Positions 48,852 to 58,090 of a stretch of 64,000 bases of DNA are shown here, piece by piece. Every line of letters begins with the position of its first letter. Position 1 is the stretch's first letter. Below the pieces are notes generated by a model. It was not told the DNA's origin. It did no database searches and saw only the letters and a list, made by a program, of their open reading frames with translations. Both the position numbers and the translations under genes were made by a program. Origin of the DNA: Acidimicrobiales bacterium (GTDB taxonomy: Bacteria > Actinomycetota > Acidimicrobiia > Acidimicrobiales > SZUA-35); contig JABDIY010000058.1 in assembly GCA_013003535.1 (NCBI GenBank), forward strand, positions 1 to 64,000. Reading direction: 5' to 3'.

Positions 48852-51800
48852 ATGAGCTGTCCATCTTGCGGGCTGTCAGTGCCCGAGGGCGCTCGTTTCT
48901 GTCCCCACTGCGGTAAATCACAGGTGACCGCCGTGGAAGAACGCCGTCTCGTCACCGTGTTGTTCGCCGACATCGTTGGCTTCACCGCCATCTCGCAGCA
49001 TCTTGATCCTGAGCAGGTCAAACGAATGGTGGATGCCACTTTCCAACAGCTGGGCCAAGACATCCAACGCTTTGGTGGCAAGGTCGACAAGGTCATCGGT
49101 GATGAACTCGTTGCGTTATTCGGAGCGCCCGTCGCCCATTCCGATGATGCCGAACGCGCCGTCAGGGCGGCTCTGGCCATGCAAGACACCGCCGCCCGCC
49201 TTAGCGATGGTGGTGAGATATTGCAGCTCCGGATCGGAATCACCACGGGCGACGTGCTCGTCGGGGCCACCGTGATCGGGGGCGACTACACGGCCATGGG
49301 TGACACCATGAACCTCGCCAGTCGCCTCGAGCAAATTGCAGAACCCGGCCAGATCATCGTGGGTCCCGCCACCCATGCGGCTTCGGCTGATGCCATCGTG
49401 TACCGGCCCAAGGGCGACGTTTCACCTCGGGGCCGATCTGGCAAAGTGAACATTTTCGAGGCGGTACGGCCTGTCGGTCCTCCTGGCACCCGGCGGCTCC
49501 ATAGTCGACCGCTGGTGGGGCGCTCCCACGAACTCGGTGTGCTCGATGCCCTCGGCAAGCTCGCGGTAGAAGCCAATCGCGCTCAAGTCGCCTTGCTTCA
49601 GGGCGAAGCCGGGGTCGGGAAAAACCGGATTGCAAAAGAGGCCGCCCGGCAGCAACACAGGAACCGGAACGCGGTGGTGCTCGAGGGCCGCTGCGCCCCG
49701 TACGGCGAAGCCAATGTTTGGTGGCCGATCGCGCAGGCTTTGCGGTCGGCTCTCAGCGTTGCGGGCGACGCCTCCATAGACGAGGCCCGCGTCATCATCC
49801 AGCGCTGGTTGATCGCCAACGACGTTCCGGTGGACCACGAGCGCATGACGACTGCTTTGCTCCACACGTTGGGATACCTGACGGTGCTGCGCGGTGGTGA
49901 CCGTGAGTACAACCGGGCCGAGGTGGTCTTTGCGGTGTCCAGTTTGTTAGCGGCGCAGCTGAAAAGCACACCCATCGTGTTTGTCCTGTCCGACGCCGAT
50001 TGGGCGTCAGCGGCGGTCTGGGTCTTGGTGGAGCGGGTGCTGAAGGATCTGGCCGACCAACCGCTGATGGTCATCATCACCGGTCGAGACATCAGCCTCC
50101 CGCCCGGACTTCAGACCGGTGACTTCGGAAGCCTCACGATCGGCGTACATCCGCTCGACCCTGTGGCCACTGGCGAACTCCTCGCCAATCTCGGTGTTCA
50201 TCTCAGCGCCAGAAATGCCGAGCGGCTCGTGGAACGATCAGGCGGGAATCCGTTCTTCATGGAAGAACTCGTGGCGCTGATCGTTCGCAAATCCATCGAT
50301 GGATCTGGTCTGACCGATGATGAATTGGTCGAACAGTTGATGACCGCAGAAGTAGAAGAACTGCCGGACACGTTGCGAGGCACGATAGCGGCCCGTCTCG
50401 ATGGCTTGGAGAAGGGCCTCAAGCAACTACTGCAGGACGCGGCTGTGCTCGGCCGAGCGGGGCCGGTTTCTGGACTTGCGGCCCTAGCCCAGGAGACTCG
50501 CGGTGTTGCAGACATCACCGAGTCACTTCAAGCCCTGGTCGAGGAAGACATCCTGGACGTGTCAGATGGTCGTTACCGGTTCCGTTCCGACCTGGTGCGT
50601 GACGTGGCATACGCAACGATCACCAAAACTTCTCGAGCGATCCTTCACAGTCAGATAGCCGAGTTCATCGAGAAGGACATAGCTGATCCCGTTCGGAACT
50701 CGGTTGCAGCCATGATCGCCGATCACTACTCCCGATCGGCTGGGCTCGTGGCTGAGATGTCCTATGTCAAGGGCATCGATCGCCCGTCGGTGACGGCGAA
50801 GGCAATCCACTGGCTTGGCGAGGCTGGATTCCGAGCGCTGGAGTCCGATCCTCCATCCGCCGAGAGCTGGTTCAGTTCGGGCATCGAGCTTGCTGCTGAT
50901 GACGAGACCAAAGCGATGATGTACTTCGGGCGGGCCCAGGCTCGACTGGAGGTCGGAGCCCTCCGATCAGCCCGGGAAGACTTGGAGGAGCTCGAGTCCT
51001 TCGTTGACACCGACGACGTCCTCCGTGCCCGCGCCCTCCTCGTGCGAGGCAACCTTGAGCGGCGGTCCAGGAATCCGGCGGAGGCGGCGGCGATCTTGCG
51101 CGAGGCCGCGGACCGTCTCGCCGCTTTGGGAGAGTTTGCTGAGCAGGCTCTGGCGTTGCGACTGCTTGGGCTCACTGAACTTGCCCGTAACGACCGAGTT
51201 CTGGCACGGCGCGCCCTGGAGGCGTCCCAACGGGTGGCGGCATCCATCAATGATCGTCGTGCCGAGGCGTGGGCATTTCAGAGCCTGGCCTGGCAGGCCT
51301 TTCGATCCGGAAACGTCGACGAAGCAAGCGGTTTCGTGGCCAAGGCCAGCGAGCTCTTTACCGAGCTAGGCGACGCCGGTGGCCTCACGTGGACCAAGGG
51401 CGTAGAAGCGTGGGTTCTCTTTCATAACGGATCGTTGGCGGAGGCCGAGGAACTGGTTGACGAAGTGCTGCCGGGAACGACCCAGCGCGGCGACCCGTGG
51501 GCCGAGGGCATCATCTCCATCCTGAGCGCATCCATCCACCTCTGGTCGGGTCGACCCGATCGAGCCTTGATGGCCGTAGACGGCGCCCTGGCCGCCGCTG
51601 CTCGTGCTGATGACATCACCTTGGCTGTCCAAGCACGAGCTGTGCAAGGGCGCGCCCATATCTCTCTGGCCAACATCAGCGACGGTCTCAAGTCGCTCGA
51701 GCAGTCGTTTGCTCTGGCTCAACATCAGGGTGACAACGACTCTCGCCGTTTGGCGGCGGGCGCCAACTGTGCGGCGGGCGCCCGCCTCGGCCGGCCCCGC

Positions 51801-52370
51801 TCTGTGCTCATGTGGGCAGCCCGATTCGATCAGGTCCACTCGCACCCCGATGTTGTTGGCGAGAGTGAGATCGTTGTGTCGGTCTCCCTGGCGTTGCTCC
51901 AGCTCGGACAGGTGCGCGAAGCCGTTCAGGAGTTGGAGTGGATCGATGCAACCTTGCCAAGGGTCAGCCGGGTGTCGGGCGATGCTGTGGCCGCGTTGGT
52001 TCTCGTAGCAAACAACGAGATCGCTGAGGCGCAGCTTCGCATCGACCACGTGTTGTCCGCTCAAGCAACATATCTCGACCGGTTCAGGGCCCGAGCCGCG
52101 CTTGCCGCGCTGCACTACCGTCAGGGCGATCTCGATCGTGCTCGATCCGTTCTTGGCGAGGCGATCAATGAGGCCGAGGCCACTCGGGACCGGATCACCG
52201 GCCCGCTTGGTCGACTCCTTCGAGGAGTGTGTGGGTTCGAGCCGCTGGAACCTGCCGAAAAGCGGTGTCGCGAAATGGGAGTTGACCCCGTAGGGTGGCT
52301 GACCGCTTTCCGGGCAATGGTGGGGGCGACTGCGGAAGAACCAGCCGTCAGAACTAGTCCTCAGGATTAG
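48852..52370 (+). CDS. Class III adenylate/guanylate cyclase with AAA/TPR region
   Basis: A 1172-aa multidomain signalling protein. It opens with a zinc ribbon (CPSCGLSVPEGARFCPHC, residues 3-20). A class III cyclase domain (about 30-200) follows, with both metal Asp residues (LFADIVGFTAI and KVIGDELVALFGAP), a substrate-defining Lys in VDKVIGDE and the transition-state Asn/Arg in GDTMNLASRLEQ, so it looks catalytically complete. A STAND/AAA-like ATPase follows from residue 220; its P-loop reads GEAGVGKNR, with Asn where Ser/Thr is normal. The C-terminal half is TPR-like helical repeats. The cyclic nucleotide is probably cAMP. Its 3' end overlaps the convergent LysM gene by a few bases. Confidence 0.9.
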   Translation: MSCPSCGLSVPEGARFCPHCGKSQVTAVEERRLVTVLFADIVGFTAISQHLDPEQVKRMVDATFQQLGQDIQRFGGKVDKVIGDELVALFGAPVAHSDDAERAVRAALAMQDTAARLSDGGEILQLRIGITTGDVLVGATVIGGDYTAMGDTMNLASRLEQIAEPGQIIVGPATHAASADAIVYRPKGDVSPRGRSGKVNIFEAVRPVGPPGTRRLHSRPLVGRSHELGVLDALGKLAVEANRAQVALLQGEAGVGKNRIAKEAARQQHRNRNAVVLEGRCAPYGEANVWWPIAQALRSALSVAGDASIDEARVIIQRWLIANDVPVDHERMTTALLHTLGYLTVLRGGDREYNRAEVVFAVSSLLAAQLKSTPIVFVLSDADWASAAVWVLVERVLKDLADQPLMVIITGRDISLPPGLQTGDFGSLTIGVHPLDPVATGELLANLGVHLSARNAERLVERSGGNPFFMEELVALIVRKSIDGSGLTDDELVEQLMTAEVEELPDTLRGTIAARLDGLEKGLKQLLQDAAVLGRAGPVSGLAALAQETRGVADITESLQALVEEDILDVSDGRYRFRSDLVRDVAYATITKTSRAILHSQIAEFIEKDIADPVRNSVAAMIADHYSRSAGLVAEMSYVKGIDRPSVTAKAIHWLGEAGFRALESDPPSAESWFSSGIELAADDETKAMMYFGRAQARLEVGALRSAREDLEELESFVDTDDVLRARALLVRGNLERRSRNPAEAAAILREAADRLAALGEFAEQALALRLLGLTELARNDRVLARRALEASQRVAASINDRRAEAWAFQSLAWQAFRSGNVDEASGFVAKASELFTELGDAGGLTWTKGVEAWVLFHNGSLAEAEELVDEVLPGTTQRGDPWAEGIISILSASIHLWSGRPDRALMAVDGALAAAARADDITLAVQARAVQGRAHISLANISDGLKSLEQSFALAQHQGDNDSRRLAAGANCAAGARLGRPRSVLMWAARFDQVHSHPDVVGESEIVVSVSLALLQLGQVREAVQELEWIDATLPRVSRVSGDAVAALVLVANNEIAEAQLRIDHVLSAQATYLDRFRARAALAALHYRQGDLDRARSVLGEAINEAEATRDRITGPLGRLLRGVCGFEPLEPAEKRCREMGVDPVGWLTAFRAMVGATAEEPAVRTSPQD

Positions 52371-52783
52371 CCTGCCACCGTGGTTTCGGCGGCCGGATCA
52401 GGTTCCGGGGGCGGTGGAGCGGCAGTAGTTGGTGTTGTGGTGGTGCTGGTTGCGCCAGGGGGAATCAGTAGTTGTTGTCCGGCAGCGATCCGATCGGGGT
52501 CGGCCAGATTGTTGAACTCGATCAGAACCTCCTGACTGATGCCGAACGCTGCGGCGATGGCTCCAAGGGAATCACCGGGCTGAATCACGTAGCTGCTGGG
52601 TTCCGGCGGCGCCGTTGTTGGGGTGGTGCTGCCAGCGGACGAAGCGGGCTGGGCGGGGAGTGTGGTTGTGGTTGTGTCACCTGAAGCCACGGGTTCGGTT
52701 CGACCGCACGCGGTCAAAACTAGCGAGAATGCCATGGCGGTTACGACCCCGGAGGCCCTGAGCTTTTTGGAACACATGAACAT
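52367..52783 (-). CDS. LysM-domain lipoprotein
   Basis: A 138-aa exported protein. The N-terminus has KK, a hydrophobic stretch and lipobox LVLTAC (Cys at residue 26). A Thr/Pro/Ser-rich linker leads to one LysM module (SYVIQPGDSLGAIAAAFGIS to QQLLIPPG, about residues 64-110), then a Thr/Pro tail. LysM binds the glycan backbone of peptidoglycan, so the protein probably bridges membrane and cell wall. The start could be ATG 52783 or the ATG two codons later. Confidence 0.9.
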   Translation of the reverse strand: MFMCSKKLRASGVVTAMAFSLVLTACGRTEPVASGDTTTTTLPAQPASSAGSTTPTTAPPEPSSYVIQPGDSLGAIAAAFGISQEVLIEFNNLADPDRIAAGQQLLIPPGATSTTTTPTTAAPPPPEPDPAAETTVAG

Positions 52784-52807
52784 ATGCGTTCTAGTCTTGC
52801 AGGTCCG

Positions 52808-53980
52808 TCAGCGCCCCTTGCGCCGGCGACCCGACTTCTGTCGATTGCTTCCTTTTTTCGAGCTGCTGCGCTGGCCGTGGCGCTGCACGCCCCGTTCTGA
52901 ACGCTCCTCGGCGTTGACTCTCGCCCGAGATTCGGAGCGCCGCTCGAACTCCAGCAACTGCTCGTCCTGGACATCTAGTTCTGCGGTGAGTTTGAGGTAG
53001 TGCTCCACCCGTCGGCGAGAGATCTGGCGATCGCTGACTAGGCGGCGGACAGCGCAGTCGGGCTCGCGATGATGTGTGCAGTCGGTGAACTTGCACATCT
53101 GAGCAGCGTGGGTGATCAGCGGGAACGCTTTGGCCAGTCCGGTCCGGGCATTCCACAGCGCAATCTCCCGGATCCCAGGTGTGTCAACCACGATGCCACC
53201 GCCCGGCAGCGGGATCAGATCTCGGGTCACGGTAGTGTGCCGGCCCCGCCGGTCCACGGCCCGAACCTGGCCGGTGCGTTGGACCTCACCTCCGGAGAGG
53301 GTGTTGACGAGCGTGGATTTTCCGATCCCGGAGAGACCGATGAGAGCGACGGTTCGGTTGCCACGAATCCGCTTTTCCACCTCTTCTATGTTGCGACCGC
53401 TATGCGTAGAGATCGCAAGGCATTTCACGCCTGGGGCAATCACCTGGATCGCACGTACCGCACCATCGGGGTCCGCAACCTGATCTGCTTTGGTAAGCAA
53501 CACCACCGGTTCGGCCCCGCTGTCCCAGGCGATCACAAGAAGTCGTTCCAGACGGGGAAAGTTGACCGGGCGGTCCATGCCCTGCATGACGAATACGTCG
53601 TCAATGTTGGCCGCCAGGACCTGCGGTTCGGGTACACGGCCAGGCGCTCGGCGCACAAGTGCAGTCTTGCGGTCGGCAATCGCGGAAATGATGTATTCGC
53701 CGTCGTTCTCCTCGTCGGACCGAATAGCTACAAAATCACCGGTGGCCGGAGCAAGTCCCGTTCGAGACCGGATAGAGCCTGAGGTCGCCGTAACGGCTTT
53801 CTGGTCGCCAACGAAGACGACACATGTTCCACGATGAGTGCGAGCTACTCGGCCCCGAAGTTCGGCCCCGTTTCGATCGGCCCATTTGTCTAGGCGCGTT
53901 GTCCATCCGAGTGAGGTCAGATCGGGTGCGAGGTCGTAGATATTGCCGGTCACGATTCCACGCCGATCATCGCTGAGCAC
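52808..53980 (-). CDS. rsgA: Ribosome small subunit-dependent GTPase A
   Basis: RsgA is a circularly permuted GTPase that assists late maturation of the 30S subunit. The 390-aa protein has an OB-fold N-terminal domain (about residues 35-105). The permuted G motifs run in order G4 LLTKADQV, G1 LIGLSGIGKSTLVNTL near residue 215 and G3 VVDTPGIREI. A C-terminal zinc knuckle (CKFTDCTHHREPDC) follows. The last 45 residues are very basic and suit rRNA binding. The start is uncertain: GTG 53980 overlaps the upstream peptidase gene by 14 nt, and GTG 53953 is equally possible. Confidence 0.95.
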   Translation of the reverse strand: MLSDDRRGIVTGNIYDLAPDLTSLGWTTRLDKWADRNGAELRGRVARTHRGTCVVFVGDQKAVTATSGSIRSRTGLAPATGDFVAIRSDEENDGEYIISAIADRKTALVRRAPGRVPEPQVLAANIDDVFVMQGMDRPVNFPRLERLLVIAWDSGAEPVVLLTKADQVADPDGAVRAIQVIAPGVKCLAISTHSGRNIEEVEKRIRGNRTVALIGLSGIGKSTLVNTLSGGEVQRTGQVRAVDRRGRHTTVTRDLIPLPGGGIVVDTPGIREIALWNARTGLAKAFPLITHAAQMCKFTDCTHHREPDCAVRRLVSDRQISRRRVEHYLKLTAELDVQDEQLLEFERRSESRARVNAEERSERGVQRHGQRSSSKKGSNRQKSGRRRKGR

Positions 53981-56108
53981 CGGTCAGGTGTTGGTGGAGG
54001 AAGTCGCATTGAAGGGTGAGAAGGTTCTGCGACACCACCGCTTGCGGTGTCATGTGGGTCACGCCGCTGAGCGGCAGGACCTGATGGCTTCGACCGCTCG
54101 CCAGCAGGGCACTGGAGAGCTGCAAGGTGTGGGCCACAACCACATTGTCATCCGCTAGCCCGTGGATCAAGAGCAGCGGTCGACTCAGTTCCGCAGCCTC
54201 GTTGATGAGGTTGGTACGGGCATAGTGGTCGGGCTGATCATCGGGATGACCCAGATAGCGCTCGGTGTAATGGGTGTCGTAAAGTGCCCAATCAGTGACC
54301 GGTGCACCGGCCACTGCCGCGTGAATTCGGTCGGGAGCTCGAAGAACGGCAAGTGCTGCCAGATAGCCGCCAAAGGACCAACCTCGAATCCCCACGCGTG
54401 AAAGATCCATGAATGGATACAACGCCGCTGCCGCATCGAGAGCGGCTATTTGGTCTTCCAGAACGGGAGCGGCAACATCCCCCCAAACCTCTCGCTCGAA
54501 CGCCGGCCCCCTCCCGGGAGTTCCGCGGCCATCGGTGACGAGCACGACGTACCCCTGCTCGGCGAACCATCGGGACACGAGATGGGGGTTGTGAGTCTTG
54601 AGAACCCGTTGGGCGTGCGGGCCGCCATAGGGATCAAGGAGCACCGGGAGTGGCGTGACACCGTCGTGATCGGACGGAAAGAAGATCGCGCTGGCAAGTT
54701 CTCGCTCACCAAGGCGGAGGAAGGTGGGATCGGCCCGCAGCCACGGATCCTCGCAGTAGTTGCGAATCTGCAGTGTGGGTGTTTCTGGTGGCAGGTGAGG
54801 TGAGGACGTATGGAAGGAGGTGATCGGGGAGTTCGGCGTTGCCGATGCCACCACGGTTGTGCCGTGCGATCGGACAGCGCTGTGAACCCCAGGTTCGGAG
54901 CTCCATTGCTTGGGGGCCCACCCGTCGGCGGGCACCAGGAAAACATGGACCTCTGTGGAGTCGGTGGACGCCGTAATCAATGCTCCGTCGGAGTCGACGT
55001 CCACGATCGAGCGGACATTGAGTGATGGGTCAGTAATTGCCCTCCCGTCAATGCACAAGGCTCGACGGTCGGGCAGATCCTCGATCGTGTATAAGGAGTT
55101 GTTGAAGATCTTGGGGGCGCCCGGGTGGAGGTCTGTCCAGTGTGCGTCGGTAATCCGACGTAGCTCAGTAATCGTTAAGGTCTTCATCGATACAGTGACG
55201 ATTGAAGTCAGTCGTTGGTCGCGCGATTGTCGAACCAGCAGTGGGTTTTCGTCGGTCCAGACAACATCGGCCAGGTATTCCAATTGTCCATCGATGTCGT
55301 AGGCCCAATCAATCAGCTGGGCCGGTTCGCCACTAATTGGAAGCAGATGGAGCGCCACGGACGCGTTTTGGGAACCGGCCGCCGGATATCGGATAGCGGT
55401 GGGCTTTGCAGCTGGCGAGGCCGGGTCGGCTATGTGCCACTCCAATACAGAACTCACATCGACCCGGGTGGCCACCAGCGCGTCACCTTGCGGCGACCAC
55501 CAAAACCCCCGAGTGCGATTCATCTCCTCGGCCGCTACGAACTCGGCTTGGCCCCATGAAACGGTGTGCGTGGTTTCCTCAGGAGAGAGTTGTTTGTCTA
55601 GGTCGTCGGTGGCGTCAGCCCCCAGGTTTGTAACCCGCAGAGTGGATCCGACGGTGTACGCGATGTGAGCGCCGGAGGGCGAGAGTCGGGCATCGAAGGC
55701 GGGGGTTGCAGTTGCGACTTTGCGTGTGCGACCAGATCGGAGGTCTGCGATGTAGACATCGCCGGCCAGAATGAACGACGCCCAAGGTTGAGACTGCGCA
55801 ACCGAAAACTGAGCGATCCCCCCGGCAGATTCTCGGGCTCGTTCTCTACGGACCCGCTCCTCGGGGGTTGGCAAATCCCCATCGGCAGAGAGGCTTAGGG
55901 GATCGGCGATCAAGCGCTCGGCGCCGCTGCTCAGGTCGAGTACCCAGAGTGACAATGTAGGGGTGATTCCGTCGACAGAGCGCAGAAATGCTACCAGTCG
56001 ACCGTCGTCGACCACGGTGATGGACCTGGGTGTCCCCAACGTGAACCGCTGAGTCCTGGCATACGCCAGCGGGAACCCGCGCACAAGAGTCGTCTCTCTA
56101 CCCATCAC
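53967..56108 (-). CDS. S9 family prolyl oligopeptidase (DPP IV-like)
   Basis: A 713-aa serine peptidase with an N-terminal beta-propeller (about residues 20-440) of the DPP IV type and a C-terminal alpha/beta-hydrolase domain. Catalytic Ser is in IRGWSFGGYLAALAVL near residue 575, Asp in LIHGLADDNVV near 650 and His in SGVTHMT near 683. VAAEEMNRTRGFWWSP in the propeller resembles the substrate-N-terminus-binding Glu-Glu helix of DPP IV. No signal peptide is seen, so cytoplasmic peptide turnover is likely. First gene of an operon with rsgA, starting at GTG 56108. Confidence 0.92.
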   Translation of the reverse strand: MMGRETTLVRGFPLAYARTQRFTLGTPRSITVVDDGRLVAFLRSVDGITPTLSLWVLDLSSGAERLIADPLSLSADGDLPTPEERVRRERARESAGGIAQFSVAQSQPWASFILAGDVYIADLRSGRTRKVATATPAFDARLSPSGAHIAYTVGSTLRVTNLGADATDDLDKQLSPEETTHTVSWGQAEFVAAEEMNRTRGFWWSPQGDALVATRVDVSSVLEWHIADPASPAAKPTAIRYPAAGSQNASVALHLLPISGEPAQLIDWAYDIDGQLEYLADVVWTDENPLLVRQSRDQRLTSIVTVSMKTLTITELRRITDAHWTDLHPGAPKIFNNSLYTIEDLPDRRALCIDGRAITDPSLNVRSIVDVDSDGALITASTDSTEVHVFLVPADGWAPKQWSSEPGVHSAVRSHGTTVVASATPNSPITSFHTSSPHLPPETPTLQIRNYCEDPWLRADPTFLRLGERELASAIFFPSDHDGVTPLPVLLDPYGGPHAQRVLKTHNPHLVSRWFAEQGYVVLVTDGRGTPGRGPAFEREVWGDVAAPVLEDQIAALDAAAALYPFMDLSRVGIRGWSFGGYLAALAVLRAPDRIHAAVAGAPVTDWALYDTHYTERYLGHPDDQPDHYARTNLINEAAELSRPLLLIHGLADDNVVVAHTLQLSSALLASGRSHQVLPLSGVTHMTPQAVVSQNLLTLQCDFLHQHLTGAQR

Positions 56109-56114
56109 GGGCTG

Positions 56115-56120
56115 AACCTA
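56115..56120 (-). promoter_or_regulatory. -10 box, leaderless S9 peptidase gene
   Basis: TAGGTT on the minus strand, 6 nt before GTG 56108. It favours the GTG over the ATG codon that follows directly. Confidence 0.65.
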
Positions 56121-56169
56121 GCGAAATATCAGGCTAAGTGCGCCCTGATCGGCTTTCGTGGTGAGCAGC

Positions 56170-57588
56170 TCACCGTATGCGCGCACGCACGCCGAGATCC
56201 CCAAACCCGGCCCGCAGACAATTCTTGAAGAGTTTGGTTTCGGCCACCGCGGATGGATCGATATGCATTCCCACAAAGCACATGTCGTTGTAGGAGAGCA
56301 GGGTCACGTTCAGCGCGGTTCCCGATACCGGACCTACCGGGATCCACCGTTGGATCAGCTGGCCGCCGAAGAACACCGGCAGCGGGGGTCCCGGCACGTT
56401 GCTGGTGGCGAGATCCACTCGTCGGGCTTGGTCGAGGGTGAGGCTAGCCGTCAGGTTGCTCGGCAATGCCGCAGCCAAACCACTCACTGATCCCAGGAGA
56501 TCCCGATGTGAGCGCAACGCATCTCTTCGTAGCTGGATCTCGGAATTGATGTAGGCCACCCGCTCCTCGGTTCCCACGCCGTGCCCGGGCAAAGGAATGC
56601 TGGCGGGGGTGAAGGCATTGACAGTGGGGTCGTCGCCATCTCTGCGGGTGCTGACCACCACCGTGGAGGAGATCTCGGGTAGCTGTACTGCGAACTCGTC
56701 GTGATATCGGAGAACACCCTCAGCCGACGCAGCCACGAAGATGTCGTTCAGCCGCACCCCGCGGGTTCTCGCCGCCGTCTTGAGTTGATCGAGCGGAATT
56801 TCCAACCACTCCAATCGGCGGTTCCGAGATCGCTCGGCCCAGAGCGGTGAACCGGAATGACCGCCGAGACCGGGGAATTGGTTGGCGACCGCCCGAGCGG
56901 CGTTGACGGCGTCGTTACCGGCGGCTGTGATTCGGTGGCGGTCGGCGAGGAGTGACGCCACACTTCCGACGCGGCCCAATATGTTCCGGCCGCCGGGCTC
57001 GTGATGATCATCGGAATCGCCGGAATCATTTGATTTGGTGGTGACGGCAGCAACTTTCTCCTCTGCGATCAATTCGGCGATGACCTGGTTGATATCGCGC
57101 GGTTTGGGCTTAGGGCCCACTTCGCCAAAGTCGTAGATCTCTCCAGCCATTTCGAGGGCCCCAAGGCCGTCGGCAATCGAATGATGCAGCTTGGAGATCA
57201 ATGCCCCTTTTCCGCCGGGGAGACCGGAGAGGATCAGGCACTCCCAGAGCGGGCGGCTGCGGTCGAACGGATCATTGATCCACTGCACCGCCGTGTCGGC
57301 CAGATCCTGATAGGACGCCCTGGCGGGAAGCCGGAGGTAGCGGACGTGATGTCCGAGGTCGAATGTGGTGTCGAGGATCCAGTGGGCCGAGCCCAGTCCA
57401 AGAGAGGAGCCTTCTACCCTCAGGCGAAGCCGTGGAACTGCCGCCACGGCCTTGCTCCATGCGGCGTGAACCCACTCTGGATCCGGCGGCCGTTCGAGGA
57501 TCATGAGGGAGCCCATCGTTGACGCGAGGTTGGGATTTGACTCCAACGCCCACATCATCGCCTCCATGTCTGTGAGTTGCTGCTGCAC
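56170..57588 (-). CDS. Wax ester synthase/diacylglycerol acyltransferase (WS/DGAT)
   Basis: A 472-aa acyl-CoA-dependent O-acyltransferase that makes triacylglycerol or wax esters, a storage trait of many Actinobacteria. The active-site motif HHSIADG (HHxxxDG) is in ISKLHHSIADGLGALEMA near residues 132-149. VRLNDIFVAASAEGVLRYH and the C-terminal block ATSNVPGPPLPVFFGGQLI (the family's N-x-P-G-P segment) are also present. The linker at residues 170-215 is polar and variable. GTG 57588 has a -10-like hexamer 6 nt upstream. Confidence 0.93.
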   Translation of the reverse strand: MQQQLTDMEAMMWALESNPNLASTMGSLMILERPPDPEWVHAAWSKAVAAVPRLRLRVEGSSLGLGSAHWILDTTFDLGHHVRYLRLPARASYQDLADTAVQWINDPFDRSRPLWECLILSGLPGGKGALISKLHHSIADGLGALEMAGEIYDFGEVGPKPKPRDINQVIAELIAEEKVAAVTTKSNDSGDSDDHHEPGGRNILGRVGSVASLLADRHRITAAGNDAVNAARAVANQFPGLGGHSGSPLWAERSRNRRLEWLEIPLDQLKTAARTRGVRLNDIFVAASAEGVLRYHDEFAVQLPEISSTVVVSTRRDGDDPTVNAFTPASIPLPGHGVGTEERVAYINSEIQLRRDALRSHRDLLGSVSGLAAALPSNLTASLTLDQARRVDLATSNVPGPPLPVFFGGQLIQRWIPVGPVSGTALNVTLLSYNDMCFVGMHIDPSAVAETKLFKNCLRAGFGDLGVRARIR

Positions 57589-57594
57589 GTCATC

Positions 57595-57600
57595 AGTATG
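57595..57600 (-). promoter_or_regulatory. -10 box, leaderless WS/DGAT gene
   Basis: CATACT on the minus strand, 6 nt before GTG 57588. Confidence 0.5.
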
Positions 57601-57630
57601 GCGGACTCAGTGAGCGGCCGGTTCTGCGGC

Positions 57631-57636
57631 TAGACT
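57631..57636 (+). promoter_or_regulatory. -10 box of the ferredoxin gene (leadered)
   Basis: TAGACT lies 51 nt before ATG 57688. The leader carries a strong ribosome site, GAGGTGA, six bases before the ATG. Confidence 0.6.
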
Positions 57637-57687
57637 GGAAACCTGTTCCGGGCACAAGGCCTGGCAGCGAGATTGAGGTGACTTTTC

Positions 57688-57954
57688 ATGGTCAAAGTAT
57701 GGATTGATCAGGATCTTTGCACGGGCGATGGCCTGTGTGCAGAGATCGCCCCCGATGTCTTTTTCGGTATGGACGACGGTCTGTATTACGTGAAGGAATC
57801 CGCCAGCAACTTCGGTGAAGAGAAACTCTTCGACGGAACGTCCAACCCGGCCGGTGTTGAAGGAATGGCCCGTGTGCCCGAAGGTGGCCTGGAGGGTGTG
57901 ATTGAATCCGCCGAAGAATGTCCAGGCGAGTGCATCTTCATCGAGGTCGACTAG
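57688..57954 (+). CDS. Ferredoxin
   Basis: An 88-aa iron-sulfur electron carrier. The cluster ligands are CTGDGLC (residues 11-17) and the C-terminal ECPGECIFIE. The spacing C-x5-C and the final CPGEC are those of the short 3Fe-4S/4Fe-4S ferredoxins that reduce cytochrome P450s and related oxygenases. A 25-residue acidic insertion sits between the two halves. No P450 or ferredoxin reductase gene is nearby. It has an ordinary leader and ribosome site, unlike most genes in the window, and is followed by a terminator. Confidence 0.92.
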   Translation: MVKVWIDQDLCTGDGLCAEIAPDVFFGMDDGLYYVKESASNFGEEKLFDGTSNPAGVEGMARVPEGGLEGVIESAEECPGECIFIEVD

Positions 57955-58008
57955 GTTCCTCACCCCTGGTCCGTGAGAAGGGCCAACGTCTGAACGACTG
58001 TATTGTTT

Positions 58009-58048
58009 CCAGAGCGCCGGGCTGATCGCCGTGGCGCTCTGGCCGTTT
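58009..58048 (+). terminator. Terminator after the ferredoxin gene
   Basis: A 10-bp perfect stem, CCAGAGCGCC pairing with GGCGCTCTGG, with a 14-nt loop, followed by CCGTTTTC. It lies 55 bp after the ferredoxin stop and 49 bp before the next gene. Confidence 0.65.
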
Positions 58049-58090
58049 TCAACTCACTCACACTGAGCCCACATAGGCCGAAAGGTCTAT

